DNA of 64,000 bases, from positions 30,992-94,991 of the forward strand of contig DASVCR010000080.1 in NCBI GenBank assembly GCA_036381515.1, written 5' to 3'. Below the pieces are notes generated by a model. That model was not told where the DNA came from, ran no database searches, and saw only the letters and a list, made by a program, of their open reading frames with translations. Both the position numbers and the translations under genes were made by a program. Each line of letters opens with the position of its first letter. The first letter of the stretch is position 1. Shown in pieces: positions 34,748-41,349 of the stretch. The stretch is from ZC4RG20 sp036381515 (GTDB lineage: Bacteria; Pseudomonadota; Gammaproteobacteria; Steroidobacterales; Rariloculaceae).

Positions 34748-35752
34748 CTACGGCCCCGGCGCGGGAACGATCGACGCCGGCAGCGGCCAGTTGCCGTGGT
34801 ACGGCGGCCAGTTCGGCACCGCGAGCTCCGGCGGCGGATAGAACATCGCGGTGTAGATCGTGCGGATCTTCGCGTCGTCGATGACGAACCACTCGCTGAA
34901 GACGTTGCGCGGCGTCGGCGATCCCGGGCGGCGGATGAAGACGCCGAACGCGAGGACGACCTGCGCCTCCTCGTCGACGAGCGGGACGCGCCGCGCGACG
35001 ACCATCTGCAGATTGAAGTTCTCGAGATTCGACACGCAGTCGTTGCTCGATGCGCCCGGCTGGCCGCTCGGTCCCGAGGGCGTGCCGGGCCGCGCGAGCG
35101 GCGGCAGGAATCGGCCGGCCGGCGCCGGCGTGCCGTTCTCGACGCGGCCGCAGCCGTCGTGGGTCAGCGCGACGGAGCCGTCGTGCGACGTGATCGCGTC
35201 GAAGTAGCTGTGGACGATGCGGATCAGCGTCGCCCGGTCCGCCCGCTCGGCCGGCGGCACGACGCGCTGCGGCGGCGGGTTCTCCGCGAGATATTCCGGG
35301 TTGTGCAGGTTCGCCGGCGGCCTGCCCGGCTGGCGAGGACCGCTCAGTCCCGGATCGTTCTCGCGCGCGAGATACCACTCGGCCTCGGTGAGCTGCCGGT
35401 CCTCGACGCGAACGCGGACCGTGACGATCGCGGTCGAGTCCCCTTCCTCGACCGTTCCGTAGTAGCCCGCCTGGCCGGTCACGGGATCGAAATACCGGCG
35501 CTGCACGTCGCCGAGCCCGGTCACCGTCTGCCAGACGCCGGCGCCGGGCCGCACGTTGATCGCGTTCTCCGTCTGCCGGAAGCCGACGACCAGCGGTGCG
35601 GCGGACGGATCGTTCGCGACGACCGCCTCGAGGTATTGGTCGAGCAGCGTCCGGAGACAATCGCGGTCGCAATCGCTCTGCGCCGACGCGTCGCCGATGC
35701 CTGCGACGAGCGCGAGCGCCGAGCACAGCAGTGAAAGCACGTATCGCGGCAT
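34748..35752 (-). CDS. Secreted NTF2-like protein, paralogue of 13431-14312 (334 aa)
   Basis: ATG 35752 gives a signal peptide ending near DASAQS (25), and a GGAAAGGGGGG ribosome-binding site lies upstream. Like its paralogue it has two helices opening NTF2-like halves: LLDQYLEAVVANDPSAAPL near residue 36 and IRIVHSYFDAITSHDGSVAL near 175. A DGCGRVENG motif and a Pro/Gly-rich loop (200-230) are particular to this copy. Shared features with the paralogue are a CxxD/ETG start and Cys residues in the second half. Function unknown. Its -10 region (35799-35806) may be shared with the divergent WEGDT gene at 36003. Confidence 0.72.
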   Translation of the reverse strand: MPRYVLSLLCSALALVAGIGDASAQSDCDRDCLRTLLDQYLEAVVANDPSAAPLVVGFRQTENAINVRPGAGVWQTVTGLGDVQRRYFDPVTGQAGYYGTVEEGDSTAIVTVRVRVEDRQLTEAEWYLARENDPGLSGPRQPGRPPANLHNPEYLAENPPPQRVVPPAERADRATLIRIVHSYFDAITSHDGSVALTHDGCGRVENGTPAPAGRFLPPLARPGTPSGPSGQPGASSNDCVSNLENFNLQMVVARRVPLVDEEAQVVLAFGVFIRRPGSPTPRNVFSEWFVIDDAKIRTIYTAMFYPPPELAVPNWPPYHGNWPLPASIVPAPGP

Positions 35753-35798
35753 CGTTCCCCCCTTTCCGGAACCGCCCTGTGGTGTTCTTCGGCACACC

Positions 35799-35806
35799 AC
35801 TATACA
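35799..35806. promoter_or_regulatory. Overlapping -10 boxes for divergent genes
   Basis: ACTATACA reads TATAGT on the minus strand (for the gene starting at 35752, about 45 bp away) and TATACA on the plus strand (for the gene at 36003). It sits inside GTGTTCTTCGGCACACC, an imperfect palindrome that might be an operator. No strong -35 box is found on either strand. Confidence 0.35.
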
Positions 35807-36002
35807 GGCTCGGGCACGTCGGTATCCTCGCGGCGGCCCGCCGCGCCCTCGGGTCGCGCAGCGCGGCCGGAGAATCACACCCTCGTGGCGCAGCGCCGCC
35901 GAAAGCCGATCCGTGCGCATGCGCCGCCGCGGCGTTTGACGAAAGGACCGCGTGTTGGGACCATCCGTACCGCGAGCTCGTCGTTTCGGGGGAGAGGGGT
36001 CC

Positions 36003-36776
36003 ATGGTCGGCTTCGGTCAGAGGACGCTTGCCGTCGGTCTCGCCGCTTTGGCGGCTTCCGCGATTCATGCGCAGTCCGGACACACGGATCCGGCGGCAAA
36101 ACCGAGCTACGTCACGCTCGAAGCGTACGACGGCCAGCCGGCCGGGCTCTGGATCCCGGTCTACGGCTCGGGCCGGCCGTTCTTCGACGTCGACGCGATC
36201 GCGTTCAAGCCGTGGGCGAAGGGCCTGTTCGACTCGCGACAGCAGCACGACCTCGAGCCGCACGCACGCTGCAAGCCGTCCGGCGCGATCCGTCAGTTCC
36301 TGACGCCGTACGGCGTCGAGATCGTCGAGATCGAGGAGCTCGACAGGATCTACATCTTCGATATCGGCGGCCCGCATTCCTTCCGCGAGGTGTTCATGGA
36401 CGGACGCGGCCATCCGCGCGACGTGAGCCCGAGCTACTACGGCCACAGCATCGGCTGGTGGGAAGGCGATACGCTCGTCGTCGACTCCGTCGGCTACAAC
36501 GAGGGCTTCTGGTTCGAGCGGATGGGACTGCCGCATACCGAAGCCGTCCACGTCACGGAGTACTTCCGGCGCGTCGACGCGGAAACGCTCGAATACACGT
36601 TCGTGATGGCGGACGACACGGCCTACGACGCGCCGGTCGAAGGCCGCATGACGCTCAGATGGCGCGACGGCGAGGAGCTGTTCGAGTACGTGTGCCAGCA
36701 GGCCAACTACGCGGACGAGCTCATGGTGAACCCGGAGGCGCCGGAAGCCGTGCGGACGAGCCCGATCGTCCCGTGA
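36003..36776 (+). CDS. Secreted WEGDT-motif protein of unknown function, copy 3 (257 aa)
   Basis: ATG 36003 follows a GGGGGAGAGGGG ribosome-binding site and gives a signal peptide ending at IHAQSG (21). The core reads LEPHARCKPSG, IYIFDIGGPHSFREVFMDG, YYGHSIGWWEGDTLVVDS near 148-165, GLPHTEAVHVTEYFRRVD and a closing EYVCQQANYADELM. This is the copy closest to the family consensus I know from other environmental genomes. Function unknown. It is the first gene of a seven-gene run of secreted proteins, and a 243-bp gap with a candidate promoter follows it. Confidence 0.8.
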   Translation: MVGFGQRTLAVGLAALAASAIHAQSGHTDPAAKPSYVTLEAYDGQPAGLWIPVYGSGRPFFDVDAIAFKPWAKGLFDSRQQHDLEPHARCKPSGAIRQFLTPYGVEIVEIEELDRIYIFDIGGPHSFREVFMDGRGHPRDVSPSYYGHSIGWWEGDTLVVDSVGYNEGFWFERMGLPHTEAVHVTEYFRRVDAETLEYTFVMADDTAYDAPVEGRMTLRWRDGEELFEYVCQQANYADELMVNPEAPEAVRTSPIVP

Positions 36777-36872
36777 GGCGCCGGTCGCTGCGCGGCGGCG
36801 ACCGACCCGCTGCCTGATCCGCGGCCCGGGGAATCCGCGGAAAAAATCGCCCCGCAAAAGCCCCGTGTCGCC

Positions 36873-36901
36873 TGCCGGCATCTCGGAGGCTGCCTTATAC
36901 T
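36873..36901 (+). promoter_or_regulatory. Candidate promoter for the cupin-led operon
   Basis: TATACT at 36896-36901 is a good -10 hexamer. At 17-bp spacing upstream stands TGCCGG, a poor -35. The cupin gene starts 119 bp downstream. Activator-dependent use or an independent leader is possible. Confidence 0.35.
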
Positions 36902-37019
36902 GGACGCGCGAGTACCGGACGCCAGCGACGCGTCGGTCGAGCTCGGTCGAACTGAACGCTCAACAAACACGAGCCGGGCAATGCTCATGGAATCGAGATT
37001 CGAGCGGGGAGGAAGCTCA

Positions 37020-37505
37020 ATGAGAAACGTTTTGGGTCGACTGTGCGCCGTGCCGATCCTCGCGATTGCGGGCCTCGTCGCTGCGCAGTCGGCAGTCGCT
37101 CAGCACGGGCCGTCGCCGGTGCGCATGGATCCGGACAAGATGGCCGGGCTCGGCTTGACGCCGATACCCAACGATGCATTCATCGACATCCTCGTCGAAG
37201 GCGAGCTCGAGTTCGAGGTCGCGCCGCTGTTCGACGGCGAGGAGCTGCGGGTCGTCGTCGTCGAGTCGACGCCGGCGAAGACCGACCACCGCAATCGTCC
37301 GCTCGAGTACGACGAGTTCGTGCTGGTCCTGGACGGCAAGCTCGTGCTGACGGAGCCGGACGGAACGGTGCACGAGTTCACGCCGGGGCAAGCGCTGGTC
37401 GTCCCGAAGGGCTACACCGGCACGTGGGAACAGCAAGGCAGGTATCGAGAGCTCGCGATCATCCCCGCGACGGCGCGAGTAGGAGGCGGAGAGGAGGCTC
37501 CATGA
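37020..37505 (+). CDS. Secreted cupin-fold protein (161 aa)
   Basis: ATG 37020 has a GGGGAGGAAG ribosome-binding site; the frame is open from 36981, but the later start gives the proper signal peptide ending at SAVAQH (28). The cupin half shows RPLEYDEFVLVLDGKLVLTEPDG and FTPGQALVVPKGYTGTWEQ. The first cupin motif has only Glu/Asp where two histidines normally bind metal, so metal binding is doubtful. Such single-domain cupins often bind sugars or act as small isomerases. It overlaps the next gene (ATGA at 37502), so it is co-translated with WEGDT copy 4. Confidence 0.78.
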   Translation: MRNVLGRLCAVPILAIAGLVAAQSAVAQHGPSPVRMDPDKMAGLGLTPIPNDAFIDILVEGELEFEVAPLFDGEELRVVVVESTPAKTDHRNRPLEYDEFVLVLDGKLVLTEPDGTVHEFTPGQALVVPKGYTGTWEQQGRYRELAIIPATARVGGGEEAP

Positions 37506-38269
37506 CAAGCACGATCCGAGAACGCATCTTCACGACGCGCACCGTCCTGCCGCTCGCGGCCGCGGTCGCTTTCGCGTTGCCGGGATCGGCCGCGGTCGCC
37601 GCCGACGAGATCCCCGATCTCGACGGCATCTGGCAGTTCGGCACGTGCGCCACCGGTTTCCTTTCCTGCATGGTCCTCGAGGAGGACGACGAGCTCCTGA
37701 CCGACCGCGCGAAGGCGTACCGCGACGCGATCGACGAGGCGGCGCAGCCGAAGTACGACTGCGCGCCGATGTCGATTCCGCACATGTGGACGGACCCCTA
37801 CGCCTATCGAATCGAGCAGCTCGAAGACCGCGTGCTGATCCATTACGGCAAGGACGACGTGACGCGGACGATCTGGCTCGAGGGCCACGGTCACGAGGAG
37901 CCCGCGGTCAACGAGTTCTTCTACTTCGGCCACTCGACCGGCCGATACGAGAACGGCGCGCTCGTCGTGACGACCGATCGCTTCACGTTCGATCCGCAGG
38001 GCCTCAACGCCGACTTCCGCATTCCATCGTCGACGCAAAAACGCGTGACCGAGCGCTTCTCGCGCGACGGCGAGAATCTCGTGCTCGAGGTGACGACGAT
38101 CGACACGTTCTTCCTGAAGGAGCCGTGGAGCTTCCGCGTGACGTCGCGACCCTTCACCGGCGAGTGGGAGGACTCGTGGCAGTGCGACCTCGAGGCGGCA
38201 CGCCACTCGCTGAGGCTGCTGCCGCCAAAGTATCCGAACGATCCGCCGATCGAGCGCATCGAATACTGA
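37502..38269 (+). CDS. Secreted WEGDT-like protein, divergent copy 4 (255 aa)
   Basis: The signal peptide ends around AAVAAD (33). The order of features matches the family: PDLDGIWQFGTC at the start, CAPMSIPHMW, YRIEQLEDRVLIHYG, FYFGHSTGRYENGALVVTT near 145-163 and ERFSRDGENLVLEV. The hallmark is altered, with YENGALVV in place of WEGDTLVV, so it is the most divergent of the five. Cys residues near the N-terminus (CATGFLSC) could form a disulphide. Function unknown. It is coupled to the cupin gene upstream, with the DUF6152 gene 31 bp downstream. Confidence 0.75.
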   Translation: MTSTIRERIFTTRTVLPLAAAVAFALPGSAAVAADEIPDLDGIWQFGTCATGFLSCMVLEEDDELLTDRAKAYRDAIDEAAQPKYDCAPMSIPHMWTDPYAYRIEQLEDRVLIHYGKDDVTRTIWLEGHGHEEPAVNEFFYFGHSTGRYENGALVVTTDRFTFDPQGLNADFRIPSSTQKRVTERFSRDGENLVLEVTTIDTFFLKEPWSFRVTSRPFTGEWEDSWQCDLEAARHSLRLLPPKYPNDPPIERIEY

Positions 38270-38300
38270 TGCATTGAGCCTACCGAACAGGAGTACGTTC

Positions 38301-38705
38301 ATGAGCTTGTTAAGCAAAGGCCTCGCGATCCTGACGGGTGTGCTCGTCAGCGCCGGCGTCCTGGCCCATCACAGCACGCGTGGCCTCTACGACGAGGATC
38401 GGGAGATCGAGTTGACCGGCAAGGTCGTCGAATGGCGCTTCATCAACCCGCATCCGTATCTGATCATCGAAGCGGAAGACGAAAGCGGCACCGTTCGGCA
38501 ATGGGACGTGAGCTACGGCGGCGCGGCCGTCGTGCATCTGCGGCGTCAGGGGTACGACGCCGACACGTTCAAGCCCGGCGACACGATCATCGTCCGCGGC
38601 AATCCCGCGCTCGCGAAGGGCGTTTACGCGCTGCTGATCGAGGGCGGCAGGCATCCGACGCGGCCGGACGGCACGCCGGTCGTCAAAGGCGGCTCGATGT
38701 TCTGA
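38301..38705 (+). CDS. DUF6152 secreted small beta protein, second copy (134 aa)
   Basis: ATG 38301 follows AGGAGT; an in-frame ATG at 38274 lacks a comparable site. The signal peptide ends at GVLAH (22), and the mature protein starts HHSTRGLYDEDREIELTGKV. The family marks EWRFINPHPYLIIEAED, VRQWDVSYGGAAVV and GDTIIVRGNPALA are clear. The leading His-His is kept as in the first copy at 22319, which supports a metal or haem ligand idea without proving it. It lies between WEGDT copy 4 and the first CHRD gene in a plus-strand run. Confidence 0.82.
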   Translation: MSLLSKGLAILTGVLVSAGVLAHHSTRGLYDEDREIELTGKVVEWRFINPHPYLIIEAEDESGTVRQWDVSYGGAAVVHLRRQGYDADTFKPGDTIIVRGNPALAKGVYALLIEGGRHPTRPDGTPVVKGGSMF

Positions 38706-38766
38706 GATTCGTCCGTTCGAAAGGTCGGTTCGCGTCAACGAAGAAAGAAAAGAGGAGAGAGGAACA

Positions 38767-39201
38767 GTGAGAAGGAACGTCAACGGACTTCCCGTTCTTG
38801 CGGCGGCGTGCCTCGTGCTCGCGCCGCTCGTCGCTTCCGGGGAGGACATCGTCCTCAAGGCCTCGCTGTCGGGCCCGGAAGCGTCCGGCGATCCGGACGG
38901 CCGGGGGGAAGCCACTTTGACGATCGACCGCGCGACCGGTCGGATCGAGGCGCGGGTGACCCACTCGAACATCGCACGGCCGACGGCGATCCACGTTCGC
39001 AGAGGTGCGCTCGGCGTCGATGGGAACATCGTCGCGACCTTCACGATCGACAGCAATCGGGGAAACACGCTCGTCGGCACGGGGTCGGCGCGCTCCGAGG
39101 AAACGCTCGAGCAGATACTCGCCGCGCCGGAGGAGCACTACGTCGTCGTCTTGAACGACGAATTCGTCGTCGGCGCCCTTCGCGGGCCGCTGCATAAGTA
39201 A
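38767..39201 (+). CDS. Secreted CHRD-domain protein, copy 1 (144 aa)
   Basis: The start is GTG 38767 with AGAGGAGAGAGGAA upstream. The signal peptide ends at VASGED (25). One CHRD domain fills the rest: GRGEATLTIDRATGRIEARV, NIARPTAIHVRRGALGVDGN and the ending EFVVGALRGPL. CHRD domains occur in animal chordin and in many secreted bacterial proteins. They form a beta sandwich, and their bacterial role is unknown. The usual HIH(x)G motif reads HVRRG here, so a histidine of some metal-binding relatives is lost. A very similar copy lies at 40894-41340. Confidence 0.88.
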   Translation: MRRNVNGLPVLAAACLVLAPLVASGEDIVLKASLSGPEASGDPDGRGEATLTIDRATGRIEARVTHSNIARPTAIHVRRGALGVDGNIVATFTIDSNRGNTLVGTGSARSEETLEQILAAPEEHYVVVLNDEFVVGALRGPLHK

Positions 39202-39373
39202 CGAGGAGCCCCCGAGCCAGTCGACTGCGGCCGCTGCCGGCCGGCGGCGGCCGCTTCGTTTTCGACGAAGACGCACGAGTTTTCCGTGGCTTGGCGCACG
39301 GCGCCGGGAGCGGTAGGCTGGTGGTCTTTCAGCAGATCGGGAGCGACGTACGCAAACGTCACAGGAGCAGTCG

Positions 39374-40834
39374 ATGCACCTACCCACGACAACGATTCGA
39401 AGCGCGCTGATCGCGGCCGGAATCGCGGCCGCACCGGCGCTGACGGCGCACGCCGAGATCAACGATTCGATCCGCGGCGCGCCGAGCGAGGCCAACCATT
39501 TCATCGGGACGCCGGAAGGCTGGAAGCACCCGATGACGCCCTGGGGAGAGCCGGACCTCCGAGCCATGCTCGACATGATGCAGGCGTCGCGCGTGCCGCT
39601 CGAGCGCTGCGCGGACAGCTACCGCCCGGACGCGCCGCCGTGCGACCCGCACCAGAAGTGGCTCCCCGAGGAGGAGTACAACCGGCGCATGGAGGCCTAC
39701 CAGAACCAGGTCGACCGGTACGCCGAGCTGATGGCGCGGGGCGACCTCGCCGCCGCGATGCGGGCGGCCGGTCCGAACCGGATCCCGCAACGGCAGACGA
39801 ACCTGCTCATGGAGCCTGCGAACGGCCTGCTGCCGCCGCTGACGCCGGAAGCGAAGCTGCGCGCGTACGAGATGGGCAGCGACTGGGCGCTGCCGGGCGA
39901 GGACATCACGTTCGACGGCGTCGAGAACTTCGACAGCTGGGACCGCTGCGTGACGCGCGGCATGCCGTCGATGATGATGCCGTACCGGTACAACGGCGGG
40001 TTCCGCATCTGGCAAACGCCCGGGTACGTGATCTTCCAGACGGAGATGATCCACGAGGCGCGGATCATCCCGACGGACGGCCGGCCGCACGTCGACGACG
40101 GAGTCCGGCAATGGCTCGGCGACTCGCGCGGACACTGGGAAGGCACGACGCTCGTCGTCGAGACGACGAACTACCGCGACGGCATGGCGATCAACAATCC
40201 GCTGATCAACCTGGCCGTGCAAGGCTCGCCGCCCGGGAACCGCTTCCCCGCGAGCGACCAGATGAAGACGACGGAGCGCATCGTTCGCCTGAACGACGAA
40301 GTGTGGCTCTACGAGATCACGACCGAGGATCCGGTCGTCCTCAGCGAGCCGTTCACGGTGCGCTATCCGATGCGCCACGATCCGACGTACGAAATGCCGG
40401 AGTACGCGTGCCACGAGGGCAACACGATCGTCCGGAACTACATCGAGACGGACCGTCACGCGCGCGCGAACCCGACGCCGGAGCCGCCGCAGACGCCGGT
40501 CGAGGCGGCTCCCGAGGTCGCCGATGCGCTCGCGGGGCGTTGGGTCGGCCGGCCGCGGATCGTGACGATCGATCTCGACATCGAGCTCGAATTCACGAAG
40601 AACGCGGACGGCACGCTCAATGCGAGGCTCGTCGGCACGACGCTCGGCGAGATCGACAAGCCGCTGCGCGAATTCCGCATCGACGGACGCAAGGTCGAGT
40701 TCACGTTCCCGAACGTCGACCCGTGGAACGTATCGGTCATGCTGACCGAGGACGGCACGCTCGAGGGCGGCATCTTCAACATCCAGGGCACGATGCCGGT
40801 CACGTTCAGACGAATCGAATCGGCAGGCAGCTGA
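39374..40834 (+). CDS. Secreted WEGDT-motif protein with extra C-terminal domain, copy 5 (486 aa)
   Basis: The signal peptide ends at LTAHAE (27). An N-terminal insert (residues 40-150, rich in charged helices, as in copy 2) precedes the core: WDRCVTRGMPSMMMPYRY, FRIWQTPGYVIFQTEM, IPTDGRPHVDDG, LGDSRGHWEGTTLVVETT near 252-270 and EYACHEGNTIVRNY. Then comes a linker PEPPQTPVEA and a ~100-residue C-terminal beta domain (DALAGRWVGRPRIVTIDLDI to the end) like the lipocalin-type domains that report breakdown or binding of small ligands. This last domain is found only in this copy. It lies between the two CHRD genes. Confidence 0.78.
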   Translation: MHLPTTTIRSALIAAGIAAAPALTAHAEINDSIRGAPSEANHFIGTPEGWKHPMTPWGEPDLRAMLDMMQASRVPLERCADSYRPDAPPCDPHQKWLPEEEYNRRMEAYQNQVDRYAELMARGDLAAAMRAAGPNRIPQRQTNLLMEPANGLLPPLTPEAKLRAYEMGSDWALPGEDITFDGVENFDSWDRCVTRGMPSMMMPYRYNGGFRIWQTPGYVIFQTEMIHEARIIPTDGRPHVDDGVRQWLGDSRGHWEGTTLVVETTNYRDGMAINNPLINLAVQGSPPGNRFPASDQMKTTERIVRLNDEVWLYEITTEDPVVLSEPFTVRYPMRHDPTYEMPEYACHEGNTIVRNYIETDRHARANPTPEPPQTPVEAAPEVADALAGRWVGRPRIVTIDLDIELEFTKNADGTLNARLVGTTLGEIDKPLREFRIDGRKVEFTFPNVDPWNVSVMLTEDGTLEGGIFNIQGTMPVTFRRIESAGS

Positions 40835-40867
40835 CCGAAAAAATCGTGTCAGACACCTTTTTCGGTC
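40833..40867. repeat. GTGTCAGACAC-type hairpin
   Basis: The 10-base arms GACCGAAAAA and TTTTTCGGTC flank a 15-base loop containing GTGTCAGACAC. The left arm overlaps the stop region of the gene ending at 40834. The T-run on the right arm makes it a plausible intrinsic terminator, so CHRD copy 2 may depend on read-through or its own promoter. Confidence 0.8.
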
Positions 40868-40893
40868 GCCACGTCGAACAGGAGATACGAATA

Positions 40894-41340
40894 GTGAAGA
40901 AGAACCTCGCACGGTGCGGCGGGGCCGCCGTGGTCGCGGCGTGCGCCGTGCTGCTCGCGCCGCTTGCCGCAGCAGGCGAAGAAGCGACGTTCCACGTGAC
41001 GCTGTCCGGTCCCGAGGCCTCGGGCGATCCGGACGGCCGCGGAGAGGCCACGGTGACGCTCAATGCAGAGACGAACCAGGTCGAGGTGCGCCTGACCTAC
41101 TCGAACATCGCCGAGCCGACCGCGATATTCATCCGCAGGGGGGCGACGGGCCTCGAGGGCAACATCGCGGTGCCGGTCGTGATCGAAAGCCGACAGGGCA
41201 ACACGATCATCGGCCGAAGGACTTCCGCGATGCCGAATGCAGTCGCACGGATCCTCGCATCACCGGAGGAGCACTACCTCGTCGTGATGAACGAGGAGTA
41301 TCCCGTCAACGCGCTGCGCGGTCCGCTCCGCAAGGAATGA
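40894..41340 (+). CDS. Secreted CHRD-domain protein, copy 2 (148 aa)
   Basis: The start is GTG 40894 behind AGGAGATA. The signal peptide ends at LAAAGEE (27). The CHRD domain follows closely the pattern of copy 1: LSGPEASGDPDGRGEATVTL is nearly identical, then NIAEPTAIFIRRGATGLEGN and EEYPVNALRGPL. The shared stretch indicates a recent duplication around the copy-5 gene. Codon use looks like that of its neighbours. The His of the HxH motif is replaced by FIRRG. Function unknown. It ends 9 bp from the convergent stop of the permease gene. Confidence 0.87.
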   Translation: MKKNLARCGGAAVVAACAVLLAPLAAAGEEATFHVTLSGPEASGDPDGRGEATVTLNAETNQVEVRLTYSNIAEPTAIFIRRGATGLEGNIAVPVVIESRQGNTIIGRRTSAMPNAVARILASPEEHYLVVMNEEYPVNALRGPLRKE

Positions 41341-41349
41341 CGCGCGCGC

